NCBI GenBank assembly: GCA_025765615.1
Contig: JAIVFJ010000103.1
Span: forward strand, 1-64,000
Length of the DNA: 64,000 nt
From: Zopfochytrium polystomum
Lineage: Eukaryota; Chytridiomycota; Chytridiomycetes; Chytridiales; Chytridiaceae
Direction: 5' to 3'
Shown: positions 9,661-21,196 of the stretch, one piece after another
How the letters are laid out: each line of letters opens with the position of its first letter
Numbering within the stretch: position 1 is the stretch's first letter
The notes under the pieces: model-generated
Seen by the model: the letters and a program-made list of their open reading frames with translations, nothing else
What the model was told of the DNA's origin: nothing
The model's database searches: none
Position numbers and translations under genes: made by a program

Positions 9661-12034
9661 GGTTCTGACACACGCCGTCACACCATCGTCACACTGGGTG
9701 ATGCTACTGTTGTCGCTATTGCTGATGAGACCTTTCCTGACCGACCTGTAGGCAATGAGGTGGTGCACCAGTATGTATCATCACTAACTCTGGCATAAGG
9801 GTATTGTCACTGACGCTGATGGTGACGATGACGAGAGCGGCCTTCGACAGTGAGGGTTCTTCCAACCTGAGGCTCGAGTCTTCGTGTTCACCCGCCACTT
9901 TGCTCTCCTCAGCACTACTGGTGGTTATTGCCAAGCCATCCTACCTGAGTCTGAACGTGAGCAGTACATCATCAGACAGCTGTCCATTGACCTCAATGAA
10001 CTGATGCGCTGCCAGCCTCGTTGCCCATTCCCCTGAATGGATCAATTGGCTTTTTGCCCACCTGCCCCACGACTGGCCTGGCACTCCTGTCCTTACATCC
10101 CAGCGAGACGGATACATTGAATATAACCGCTGCCCTCAAAAACCTTGACAGCACATACACGATGTCTACCTTCATACACCTCTGTATCCACATCAACTTT
10201 GAAACTGCCGTTGATGAGCTTTTTGAACCTGTTCACTTCTACTTCGAAGCCATTGACACTGACGTTGTCTTCCTCCCCTGGGAAGGCAAGTTCGTACGCC
10301 CTGGTGTTGGTATCGTCACCCAAGGTTTGCCCTCAGAGCCCCGCCTGTATTGCTACTTCTGCACAGTGTACCCCGATCTGCCTGCCATGCCACTGGTAAC
10401 TGACAACTGGGCTACCCAGGTTGCTAGTATCCCCAGCTTTCCCACTGCAGCTGAATGGCCCTTCCCGATCCCCTCATGCATGGAGCGATTCACAGTGCCT
10501 ACTGAGAGTCATCGCCTGCGAGTTTTGCCTGATCCTTCAGTTTCGTCCACCCACGACCACGCGTACGCCTTTCATCGATGTCCTCAGAGGTCCCCACCTC
10601 TGACACCACTTCCCGCCCTCGGTCATCCCCTTCTGCCTGTTTTGATGCTGAGGTTGCTGAAGCTGCTGCCCGCAACGATGCTTCCTGTCAATCTGCTGAA
10701 CGTGCTGCCCTCGTTTGCCAGGAGGCTGAACGAGCTGCAGCTGCCCATGCAACTAGCCTCCGTGACGCTGCTGACACCGCTCGCTGCTCCCAACTTGCTG
10801 CTTGGGCTGAAGAATACCACCGATGTGCTGCCACAGTGGCCCCATCCACCACTGCTTGAGTTCCAGCTGCCCCTGCTGCCAGCCCCACTTGTCCCCCCAT
10901 CGAGACATTGTATTGTCGATCACTTACACCACCACATGGCGCACATGTCCCCTATGTGTCTCCGCAGACACCACAGACACCTGTGTCAGTGGCACCACGC
11001 TGCACACCACCCATGCCATCAGGAGTTGGTGTGCCACCGATCCCCAACCCCATGGCACATGATGAGACCCTCGAACCTGTCAGTTCCTTTGCTGGCTTTG
11101 GCAATGGTGGTCCAAACAGGAATATTGACTACCGTGTTGCCAAAGACATGCGCAAACACCATGTCAGATCGCAATACGGAAATCCCATCACTGCTGAACT
11201 TCTGTTCCCATGTCTTCAGTTGCTTGACGTGTCTGGTCGTCCAACCTGTCGATGCTTCCAAATACAAACCGCTTTTCTGGGACACCGGCAGCTTCTTTGA
11301 GCACATGCTCAATGCAAGCACCTTTCCGACAGCAAAAGGCTCCCAGTTCTTCATGCGCATCCGAGGGAGCCTCTCCTCCTTTACCTGGACAACCTTCAAG
11401 GCCATGTACGATCAGCACTTTGGCCTTGACTCTGCGTTCTGGGACTACACCTGGTCCCCATCGGCCACTTCCCCTGCCGCTGCCTTGACTGACCTTGAGC
11501 TCCTCAACTCACACCAGTCAGAGCCTCATGGCCAGCGTGGCATCAAGAAGCAGCTGGTTGATCTTGCACCAACCAAGCCCTTCAAGAGGTCTTCCAACAC
11601 GATCTCATCCCAACTGCAGCTGGACAGTTTAATTACTTGGATCACCGCGTCACAGCCAATGACCTTGCCTGGCGCCTCAACATGCTCTCTCTCACCAACC
11701 TTCCTGATCAGTCTGAGTTCAATGCTCTGCAAACTGAAGTCGACTCGCTCCGTGGCGCTCCTCTGCCGTCTGCACTGAACAGCCTATCACTCCCTTGCCC
11801 TGTCCCCATCGCACTTACACTACAGAGGAGGAAACCATGTATGGCAGCGCACTGCCCCCAGTGATGCGTGAGACTTCTCTCCCCCTGCAGCGCTCAGGCT
11901 CCTGCCACCTCTGCAACAAGCCTGGTCACTTTGTTTCAAACTGCCCTGAGCTTGCTGCAGCTAAGCAGGGTTATGTGCCCCAAGCGCATATCTGGAGACC
12001 TATGTCAGTCTCGACAACCGCGTTGCAACAGTAG
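9661..12034 (+). pseudogene. Ty3/gypsy element B, gag region
   Basis: Gag part of the second gypsy element. The main frame runs 10021-11778 (585 codons) with broken coding stretches before it (9661-10020, stop near 10035) and frame changes near 10580 and after 11480. It includes a long N-terminal region of unknown role, a low-complexity Ala/Glu-rich stretch best read in frame 10578-10859, the capsid-like block at 11260-11480 and a CCHC zinc knuckle (CHLCNKPGHFVSNC) at about 11,910-11,950 that binds RNA. The 5' LTR of this element is not recognisable in the window. Confidence 0.65.
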
Positions 12035-12048
12035 CCCGTGTTTCTGCC

Positions 12049-13135
12049 TGGGTCCAGGGTTTTATTCTTCCTGACTGCCTTGTTGATACTGGCTCCAATC
12101 ACAATGTTGTGACTACTACATTTCTGGAGAAGCTACGCAAATCACCTGTAATGACTCCTTTGAGTCGACCTGCCATGAATAAAGGAATAGGCAGACAAGT
12201 GCCTATTTTGGGTCATGTTTACATGAAGGTCAACTTTGGAAGAAGTGGTGCCTGTGCAAAATGGTTCCGCTTCTCTGTCATCCCTCATTGTCCCTGTGCA
12301 GTCATTCTTGGAACACCTGTTCTTAAAGAGTTTCACACCATTATCTCTTTTGAACATGACACCCTAATGTGGAAGGCTCAGACTCCCCGTGGAGTCACAA
12401 CATGGTTTAAAACTCCTCTCATCTCTTACCAGCGTGTCACTGCCGGTAACGAGACCAACATCTCCCAACAGGACGAGGCTGTTGACATTGTTGTTTCTGA
12501 AGACATTGTCCTGGCCCCGAATCACAGTTGCGCCATTAAGGTTCAGCTCTCCCGTCCTATGATTCACAGGAACGGCTTTGTTCACACAACGCCTTTTGCA
12601 TCCCTCATGGATAAGAAAATACACTTCCCTGGTTCTCTCCTCACTGCTGCTGACCTACACCACCATGATGGTGAAACTCGCTGGTTCTACGTACCCCTGC
12701 TATGCTTGCAGCACAAGCCAGAACAGATTGCGGCAGGAACCTGTGTTGCCCGTATCTTTGATATTCCGTCCAGCTTGGACAGCTCTGAGGCCACCCGTGC
12801 TGCCTGTCCCAGAGAGTCTCCATAACTCTCCTGACGCCCTTCTTGCTATGTTCAGTGTTGCACAGAAGTATGAGCCTGAAGACTTAGAGTCCTTCCTTAG
12901 TGCCCTCGACAACATTGAGAAAGGTAATTCTGGTCTGTATGCTGAGGCAACCTCCAATCCCTCTGAAGACGTTGAACTTGTGGAAGACGTCTCTGAGGCT
13001 CCACCTCTTCCTGACGCTGTCAAGGATGTTTTCCGTCTCTTTGAGGAGGCAGAGGAGGACCCTGGTAATGAGTCTGACACTGAAACCCTCCTCGCAGAGG
13101 ATGATGATTCTTCCGTCGCTGATATGCCGCACTGA
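12049..13135 (+). pseudogene. Element B aspartic protease and acidic linker
   Basis: The retroviral-type protease cleaves the Gag-Pol polyprotein. The active-site DTG lies in CLVDTGSNHNVV at about 12,080-12,115 and the second conserved block in AVILGTPVLKEF near 12,300. The frame 12109-12825 is open. It then shifts into 12578-13135, an acidic Glu/Asp-rich linker. The domain joins directly to the reverse transcriptase that follows. Confidence 0.75.
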
Positions 13136-13193
13136 AATACTACACACGCAGACCAGCTGAAGCCAATATGACTGAGAAGAGATATGGGCTAAG

Positions 13194-14632
13194 TTGAAAA
13201 CAAAGCATATTGCTGAGATTGTTGGTGAAGAGACAGTCACCCGTCTAAAGAAATTAGTGGACAAGTACATTAATATCATCAGGCCTGGTGTCCTCACTCG
13301 TTCTAAGCTCCCACCTCCCCACACTATTGGGTTGCAAGAGGGTGTTAAGATTCCTGCTAGTAACCCCTACCTGGAAGGACTTGGGCGCACAGAGGTGCTC
13401 CGAGACCACATCACCCAGATGAAGAGTGCTAATGTCATACACGAAAGTCACTCTCCTTTTGCAGCACCTGTAGTCCTTGCTTAAACCTGATGGCTTGTGG
13501 TGCTTTTGTGCTGACTTCTGGAAACTGAATGAAATCACAATCAAGGACCGACATCCACTCCCCCGAATTGAGGAAGTCTTTGACGCAATTAGTAACAAAT
13601 GCATCTTTAGTGCCATGGATTTGCTCAGTGGCTTCTGGCAAATCCCTGTCAAAGAAGAGGATCGCCACAAAATGGCGTTTATATCTTCACAAGGCCTCTT
13701 TGAGTTTAAAGTCATGCCCTTCGGCCTTTGTAATAATCCCCCAACTTTCCAAAGAGCAATGGATCATGTTCTTGCTGGCATCAAGTGGTTATACTGCATG
13801 TTGTATGTAGATGATGTTGTTGTGTGCTCCAAAACACTCAATGAACACTTTGAACACCTCGAAGGTGTCTTTGCACGCTTCTCAGAGTACAACCTGAAGT
13901 TGAAACCCTCCAAGTGCAATCTGTTCCACTTGGATCTCCCATTCCTCAGACATCAGGTCTCCGCAAAGACCCTGCTAAAATGGTTGAACTCAACCAGTAC
14001 CCAGTGCCGACGACTTTGAACCAGCTTCAGCAGTTCTTGGGGTTCGCCAACTACTTTAAGCGTTTCATCCCAAACTATTCAGATACGGTTCAACCTTTGA
14101 ACGATCTGTTATCCCACAAACTTCCATTTGTTTGGACAGAGCGTCAGGACGAGGCCTTCAACCTTGTCTGCAAAGAGTTGAAAGTCAATACAATTCTCTC
14201 TATCCCACAGAAAGGGGAAAAGCTCCTCATTGAAGTCGACGCCTCAGGCAATGCCCTTGGCGCTGCCCTTTACATTGTGGACCGACAGGAACCCCATAAC
14301 CGAGAGAAGCGAAAACCTGTTGCCTTTGCTTCCTGTGTTCTTGCTGATGCTGAGATGCGCTATTCGACTCACGATCGTGAAGGTCTTGCTATTGTGTGGG
14401 CTGTTGACACACCTTTGAGCGCTACCTGTTTGGTCAGTCATTCATTGTCGAAACAGACCATGCACCACGGCTGCAGCTGTTTAAGAAAGTACCACTTACT
14501 GGATGCTTTGCCCGATGGGCTAACCAGCTCTCTGACTATGACATTGAACTTGTTCATGTCTCTGGTAAAAGAACGTCGTAGCTGACGCCCTCTCCCGAGT
14601 CTTCCTTGGGCCTGCAGATTGATCTTGCGAAA
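13194..14632 (+). pseudogene. Element B reverse transcriptase and RNase H
   Basis: Copies element RNA into DNA and removes the RNA strand. Frames 13194-13484, 13477-14019 and 13914-14585 overlap with frameshifts near 13,480, 13,940 and 14,400. Seen motifs: SPFAAPVVL, DRHPLPRI, FSAMDLLSGFWQI, MPFGLCNNPPTFQ and the catalytic YVDD at 13,804-13,815. The connection domain has FLGFANYFKRFIPNYS (about 14,035). RNase H acidic residues lie in LIEVDASGNALG (about 14,230), STHDREGLAIVW (about 14,365) and ETDHAPRLQ (about 14,450). ADALSR near 14,585 closes the domain. Motif spelling is that of Ty3/gypsy chromoviruses. Confidence 0.85.
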
Positions 14633-14739
14633 ATGTCCCTCCAGAGGATGACAACACAACCATCAGAACAGGGGGGTGAAGCGAAAAAAGAGGTACTCAG
14701 TAAGGAGCCTTCTCCCTTGCTGACCCTGAGTTCCCCAGC

Positions 14740-15800
14740 TTGGGTCACCTTGATACTATGTACCAATCTCTGTTTATGCAACAGCGCCAGGAGATGGAAA
14801 GTCTCCGTGCAGCTGCTGATGCCTGCCCTGCAAACATTGAACCAGACCCGGTTATCAAGAAGAGGCTGTTACACCATGCTCTCACTCGCATTCGGCATGC
14901 ACCACCAAAACCACCTGTGTTTCCAAGTGGAAGCCTTCACTGAACATCTCCACTTGGAATGTGAACGGAATTAATTCCTGGCTCAAAGTTGCCTGCAAGG
15001 CTGGTTTACCTTATGCCCAGGACCCAGATCTTGGTCGGTGCCTTGAAAACTATTTGAACTCTCAGTCTTCAGCCATTGTCTGAGGAGACTCGCCTTGGCC
15101 CAAAGAGCCAGAAGCTCATCGATCACCTCAGTAAAATGAAGGATTGGAGATGTATCCTCCGCGACCCCCGTACCGGACGGAACGGAGTAGCTATCTTTTA
15201 TCGCTCTGACCTTAACAGTTCAGAATATGAAATAGCAGGGGATGCCCAGCATTACACAGAAGGTTGTGTTGCAGCCCTTGTTGTGGGAGAATATGCAGTG
15301 ATGACCTGGTATGCACCAAGTGCTTTTGGTGACAATACTGGTCTCCGTCAGTCCTACAAGATGAAGTTTCTTAACGAAATGGCAGATTATTGTTCTGACC
15401 TTCTTGCACACAGTTACAAAGTTATTATAGCTGCTGACATTGATGTGTATTCACAACTCTGGAAAGAGATGGAAATTGCAAACGGGACCTTCCCAACTTG
15501 CCTTAACGAAGAAAGGACTTGGCTCTCTCGTTTCCTGGACTTGGGTTTCACTGATGCTTTTCGGGCCCATCATCCTACCGAGCCTGGTTTAACATGGACC
15601 AACAAGGCCCGTGACACGCCTTATTGGTTCCCTCTACTCCAAGTGGACTACTTCCTTGTGAGTAACAACATCCCTCCTTTGGTGTATGACGTTCGTATTC
15701 ATTATGATATACCTGCTGACTCAGAACGAGTTGCTAGTGACGACTATCGCTTGGAGTTACTCACTGCACTGGAAGCACCCCTGAGGTCAATGAGCTTCGG
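14740..15800 (+). pseudogene. Exonuclease III/AP-endonuclease-like domain inside gypsy pol
   Basis: Endonuclease/exonuclease/phosphatase (EEP) enzymes of the ExoIII/APE1 branch nick DNA at abasic sites. After RNase H and a linker of about 65 residues, the frame at 14,937 reads LNISTWNVNGINSW, the classic N-terminal strand. A small deletion shifts the frame near 15,070 before EETRL. The open frame 15076-15819 then shows GVAIFY, WYAPSA, AADIDVY (usual GDFN), ERTWLSRFLDLGFTDAFR and QVDYFLVSNN, in the order of ExoIII. The final SDH is read as SDD (about 15,740), so the catalytic His is lost in this copy. No HHCC finger or DDE core is seen here. LINEs carry such a domain before their reverse transcriptase, but here it follows RNase H and no LINE reverse transcriptase comes after it. 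Confidence 0.75.
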
Positions 15801-17202
15801 GAAGCCTTTACCTTTTTAGATGAACTTAAGTCAACCAAGACTGAGGCCTCCAGGCGTGAGACCTGAGAAAATCCCAAAGTTCTCGATGCCTAACTTCCTG
15901 CAATGGAGCCTCTCTGAGCCTGCTCTTGCACTTATGCTCCACCGTTCTGCCATGGACAGCAGCGCGTTTTACCTCTACTCCAGCTCCAACTACGTTTGCA
16001 GAGCAGAGTTGATTTACCCTGAGATCATGTCACACTTCTCAAATGGCTTGATTGGATATTCGAACAATGGAAGTCTTTCACACTTCCATCTCAACAAGCA
16101 GGGAGAACTGAAGTCAGTTGATATCCTCCCTGAACCATGGAATAGGGAAGCACCTATTAATGGGACCAAGCTCTGGCCTGGTCTTTCCGCACCAATTCTG
16201 TTGGATATCCCCAAACCTACTGGCTTGGAGGAAGAACCACTCACTTGCGCAGTTGGGTTGATTTTGACAGAACCTCACGTTGCTGAGCCCTCAACCGGTT
16301 GAAGGCAGCAGCACAAGAGACTGTTATTTCCCGCTCTGAGAAATACAAAGAGGCCCTTCGACAGGCCTCCCTCAATAGAGACAAGGATCCCTACTTTTTC
16401 TGACTTGGAGAGAAAGCATGGATGGCTGTTCCCTCTTGACAACCCTGGTAACATTGGTGACAAAAGCCGTTCTCTTATTTTCTGGTGGGTTGGACCTGTT
16501 TGAGTCGTCGCCATCACAGGCAAGGACGCAAAGACACAATACAGTGTTGTAGAAACATTCCCTGCTGGACAGATTGTGGTGCAAACTGTCCATATCTCCC
16601 GTCTGAGACCCTACACTGAGCGGCCTCCTGTAGACTCTGCGGAAGATGCTGTTACCAATAGTCTTGATGACTTTGAGAAAGAGCTTGAAGGGTAGAAGAC
16701 TGCCACTCGGCTCATGAAGAAACCTGCCTCCAAGACCACAACAGCCCCTGGAGTGCATGTTGACGCCCTTAAGAAGTACACTTCAGAGGAAACCGAAGAC
16801 CAAACTGCTGATGTAGAGTATCCTATCGAGAGGATCAAAGGTCATACCTTTGACGGAGAAAAGTATTACTATCTGACCAAGTGGTTAGGATTCTCTACCA
16901 AACACAAATGGTACCAACTCAAAGAAGATCTTCACCGCCTTGCAGTGCGCGACTACTGGGAATTGGTGAAGACTGATGATCCTGAAGAATATCAGAAACG
17001 ATTGAAATGGTCATGGCTTCCAAAGAGCTGCAAGTTCTGTGTGCCTACTGCAAAGGTGGCCACACAGATGATAATGGAGAGAGATCAGCGCTTGCTTCGT
17101 CCTCTCACCCCACCACACAAGCTAGTGCACTGTCTGTACAACCTGCCCCAAGTCAGCCTGTTGCTGGCCTGCCTACACCACAAACTCAACCTGTGCCCCT
17201 GA
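15801..17202 (+). pseudogene. Element B integrase tail with GPY/F module and chromodomain
   Basis: After the EEP domain a helical linker leads into frame 15820-16302, which weakly resembles the end of a gypsy integrase core (HRS..SAFYL near 15,940) and its post-core helix (LKAAAQE, near 16,300). The GPY/F-type module reads FWWVGPV, a TGA at 16501-16503, VVAITGKD and VHISRLRPY (to about 16,615). Frame 16714-17202 contains a chromodomain: YPIERIKGHTF, YYLTKWLGF, KWYQLKEDL (about 16,815-16,940). Chromodomains steer integration to modified histones. The tail ends in a short CxxC-like stretch. The element is inactive as read. Confidence 0.7.
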
Positions 17203-17284
17203 GGAGGAGCACACAGTCGAAACCTTCAAAGTAAGAAGTACTCCCTTTGTCACACCTGTGGGTGTGAGATTAAAAAAGAGGTAC

Positions 17285-18689
17285 TGTGAGACTACACCGA
17301 GGTCTCAGTGATAAAGTCTAGGGATTTTATTCACAAAAACAAGCGTATCTGTCATAAAACTGCAAGGATCCGGACCCCTATTATTATTCCCGGTTCTTTA
17401 GTTTCCAAGGCGTTATCAAAGTGTATTTGCAGCTAACCCATCTTTATTATTGGGCCTGCTTTTACTACTTTCGTCTTAACAGTTTCTGTTGCGCCAGGGT
17501 TTTCCCAACATATTTTCTTTTTCGGTGACTAACAGAGACTGCCCAACAGGCCGTACCCCAAGCCCACCTAATTTATTATTTATTTTTGGCACTTGTAAAT
17601 ACACGCATAGGGTTGGGGGGGACTTAGAGCATTTGTGGTGGATGCTCCAAGTCAGGGGGTTGACTTGTCAATTTTCTCTCTCTCTGTTTTTGGGCCATTT
17701 CGCTTTTTCCTTTTTTTCTTCAATCTGATTTCTGTCCATTGGCACCAATACAGAGTCCCTTCAAATCCATTTGGCTCACGAAGGTGAGGGTAGTGAGAGA
17801 TGGTACACACCCAGGTGTGTACATGGTCCCTTCGTGGGGCTCCTCTTAAGGGGCCGTGGGTGGGGAATGCAGCTGGCCCCACCAGCGACTGTGTGACATT
17901 GCTGGCTCTGTGTTGGAGTGAGGATCACAGGCACTTGCCCGCTGCAATGACAGTGGTGGTGGTGGGGGAGACAACAGCGTCGTCGTCCCCAACCTTCCCG
18001 TCCCTGTGAGGGTGCTGGTGGCTGCGCTCAGTGCAGCCCCGGACACCTGAGAGTTCAATCTACGAGTGCCTGCCTCAGTCCTATTGCTGTGAGAGTGAGA
18101 TGTGTGAGTACGAGTGCAATGCAATAAAGCCCGTTGGTCGAGTGATTGTGCTGACGCAGCCTGGCGGGGTGCGAGTTCCCTGCTGGTGACCTTCTGACCC
18201 CTACATAGTCGACTCCCTTCTCTCTCTCCCCCCCCGTCGCTGGCAACAACAAGGGCTCCTGCAGCACTGTCCGCGATGAGGGGCACTAGGTCGCACCCTG
18301 TCCATCCCATCGCTATCAACCGCTCCTGTTGTATTTGAGATTAGGTTCCTGAGATAAAAACCCCCATTTCCCTCTTCTCTCTCTTTATTCTGCGGTTGTG
18401 TTGCACCCTTGGGAGTGCCCTTCTGTTTCCCCTCGCATCGGCCTGCGGCCACGCGAGTAATCGGTGCTCCGGCACTGATCCTTCAGAGGATTGTCCCTCT
18501 GAATGTTCATTCTTTGTGTTTGAGACCCCTGTTAGACAGATCAGTAGGGATACTTTGTGGACTAGGCAAGTAGTAGGGTTGAAACACTCCCTAGACAACA
18601 GCCCAATAAAGTTAGTTTTAGCCTATTATTTGCTTTCCCTCACTCTGGGGCCTAGATCCCAGGGTCTAAGGAGTGAGTATAGTCTCACA
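17285..18689 (+). repeat. 3' LTR of gypsy element B
   Basis: A purine tract (AAAAAAGAGG at 17,271-17,281) directly precedes it, as expected for plus-strand priming. The LTR begins TGTGAGACTA at 17285 and ends TAGTCTCACA at 18680-18689, a perfect 10-base terminal inverted repeat. Length is 1405 bases. It holds no gene. The bases after it (TCCTC) are the expected 5-base target duplication, but the 5' LTR needed to test this is not in the window. Confidence 0.8.
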
Positions 18690-18908
18690 TCCTCCTCTGC
18701 TCAAGCAGATAATATAGGAGAGGTTTTTACCCTGTGCCAGTCACGCTTGCCTAGCAACTATTACAGCGTGTATATCATCATCATGTATCATTAATTCATA
18801 ACAGAGTTTTTTCTCCTTTCTCTCCAAGTTGGGGAGAAGGACCACCCACAAACACACCTCCACTTCATTCACTCCTTCCACTCACTCACTCAGAGTAGAC
18901 TGTTTACA
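18690..18908 (+). repeat. Copia LTR remnant, split by gypsy element B
   Basis: About 95 percent identical by eye to 27803-28023, the last 221 bases of the copia LTR, and ends with the same CTGTTTACA. Its first 15 or so bases are missing exactly where the gypsy LTR ends, so element B landed about 15 bases inside this older LTR. Confidence 0.8.
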
Positions 18909-18985
18909 AGAACGATAACTGACAGTCACAATAGGCTTGGTTCTGTCTTGTGCCTCTTGCTGCTAACCAGTCAGTTCTGCCTAAC
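18909..18985 (+). repeat. 75-bp dispersed repeat, inverted relative to 27.6 kb copies
   Basis: Reverse complement of 27611-27687 with few differences, and of the more diverged 27498-27570. All copies sit next to a copia LTR. Confidence 0.7.
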
Positions 18986-19644
18986 GCCATGGAGAGACAG
19001 AGAGACACAGACAGACTGAATGTTGACTGCCACTCCCAGCGACAGGGAGGTAGACACACAACCTGTTGAGATAGACGGACAGCCTGTTGACTTTCTTCTC
19101 TCTCTGTCATCAGTCAATTCTGGCTGTCTGTCTCTCTGTCTCTTCGTTGAGGAGATAGGTACAGACAGACAGACAGACAGGTTTTTGTCTCCTGTCGGTT
19201 CCTCATCAAAAAGATTTCCCTCTTCCTGTTTTCCTGTCTTTTGCCTTTCGATCAATACACTGAAAAGTAGGGTGTTATTGATTTTCTGTCCCACCACTTC
19301 AGAGGTTGGATTCTGACAAGTCCTTGGACTAATTGGTGAGAAGCGGAAAGGGGGTGGTTCACCCACAATCTTTTACATAGTGGCCGCTGCGTAAAACGAT
19401 TTTGTGGCAAAAAGTGGCCTCGTGCCAACAATTACGCAAACAGTGAATATTTTATTGGGAGAATCGACAGAAGAAAGGAAGAAAACAAAAAAGAGGGGGA
19501 AAAAAAAAAAAAAAAAAAAAAGGACGGCAGCCACTCCGCCGTCATCATTGCCAAAAGCGGCCACCAGAAGAAAAAAAAATAACACTCAAAATTAACAAAA
19601 ACAACAGAAAACAAAACAAACAAAAAAAAAATTTTAATCAACCA
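18986..19644. other. Upstream region of membrane protein gene 1
   Basis: Contains short GACA/TGTC-type simple repeats (about 18,990-19,185), an A tract at 19,500-19,521 and an A-rich stretch before the ATG at 19645. No gene seen. The promoter of the plus-strand gene should lie here; I find no clear TATA box. Confidence 0.5.
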
Positions 19645-21196
19645 ATGAAAAACATGTACTACACGTCTCCTCTTCCTTGTCAGCAGCGCCGCCAGCCGCC
19701 ACCGCACCAGCCACCGGCACCGACCGACGCCGCCGCTGCCGCTAACGTAACGACGACCACGACGACGACAACAGCGAGGTCCTCAGTCGCGGCCTGGGCA
19801 GCCGGCACTGCGATCGCATGCGCCGTTGCCACCGTCCTTGCCGTCGCTCAGCCCGTCGCCGCCGACGACGCCTTTGTCAACTCGACCGCATGCTTCAGCA
19901 TCGAGACGACCGCCGTATGCACGCCGTGGCCTGCCTACGTCCAGGATTTTAGGCTCCCTGCACTCGCAAAGTGGATGGCGTCGCTCGGCTCGTCTGTGTC
20001 TGATGCCGCCTCCTTCGACGCCGCCATCCAGTCCCTCAACTTTGCTTCCTCGTGGCCCACCTCTTTTGGCTGCAAGAACCTATCCGTTTCAAACAACGCC
20101 GGCGTTTTCCCCGTGCGCTTTGCGGAGTCTTATGCTTGCGCATCCACCATCGTGAATGCAGTGCGCGGATCTTCGGCAACCGATTGCATTTCTCAAGCCG
20201 ACGCCAAAGCCGTTCCGTCCCTGTGCAAGGAGACCTGTCTCGCCTTTTCCTCGTCATTTGGGCAGCTGCGTTCGAACGCCGCCGTGTGCAGCAGCGGCGC
20301 CAACATTGACGCCGGCCAGAACGCCGCTTACGTCACCGAAAACACCACCCTCGCCGCAATCTGCTCCCCGCTCCCGTCGGTTAACGATCTGGTCAATGGC
20401 AGGCCGACGTGCGTCTCGTACACATTCCGCGACTTTGCGTCCTGCGGTGAGCAGCGTTCCTCTTGCCTTTCCGCTTTCCTTTTTTTTTTTTTTTTTCTTT
20501 TTTCCTCATGGCCATTCCTCAACTCGACACGGCTGACCCTTTCAACTTCCCCACTTTTATCACAACCGAAAAAACTCATTACGTGATCCAATTACAGGTT
20601 TCGGAAACACAACCGCCGGTCTAACAGCTGCAACGGCCTACTGCAATGCGCAATCCACGAAAGATGCTTGCTGCAGCTACATTGGCGCCCCACCCAACGT
20701 CGTCGCCCGAGTTCTTGGATATACCGGTGCGTCGGGCACGCTTCCCGGGTCGGAGGGAACTTCCTCCGCCACGCCGATCTTGATTGGGTCCCTCGTCGGT
20801 GCCGTCGCCATTGTGGCCATCGCGGCGACCGCAGCTTACTTCCTTTACCGCCGGAAGCGAATGGCATACGGCCGCGGTGGGTTTGTCGGCGCTGACGGAT
20901 CAGGCGGCGAAGAGACGGAACTCGAGACGAAAACCGGCATCGTGGTTGGAGCGCGTTCTCGCCTGTCGTTCCTGCCGCAGCGCGGAGTTCACTTTGGCGG
21001 GGGCCCGTCGTCGCCGCCTGGCGCCGGCCTCCGAAGTGGCATTTCGCCTGTTCTCGGCAACAACGGTGGGTACGCACCCATGGGTGGCAGCGCTGGCCCG
21101 TCCACGCTGTCGAGGAAGCTTGGTCCGAATGCATCGGCGGAGTCGCCTCTAAGTCCGACGCTTTCCCGTAAGCTGGGACCTAACGCTTCATCTTAA
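19645..21196 (+). CDS. Cys-rich single-pass membrane protein 1
   Basis: Two exons, 19645-20446 and 20598-21196, joined across a GTGAGC..TTACAG intron; 466 residues. An N-terminal low-complexity stretch with Thr and Ala runs leads to a hydrophobic signal-anchor or signal peptide at about residues 48-72 (ending AVAQPVAA). The ectodomain (about 75-345) has about 20 Cys, including SIETTAVC, CLAFSSSF and a final DACCSYIG block. One transmembrane helix follows (about 350-375, ILIGSLVGAVAIVAIAA), then RRKR as stop-transfer and a cytoplasmic Gly/Ser/Pro-rich tail with a repeated LSRKLGPNAS motif. The ectodomain resembles that of the SH3 protein at 23747-25453. The layout suggests a surface sensor or wall-linked protein; that is inference. 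A second ATG nine bases in would also serve. Confidence 0.8.
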
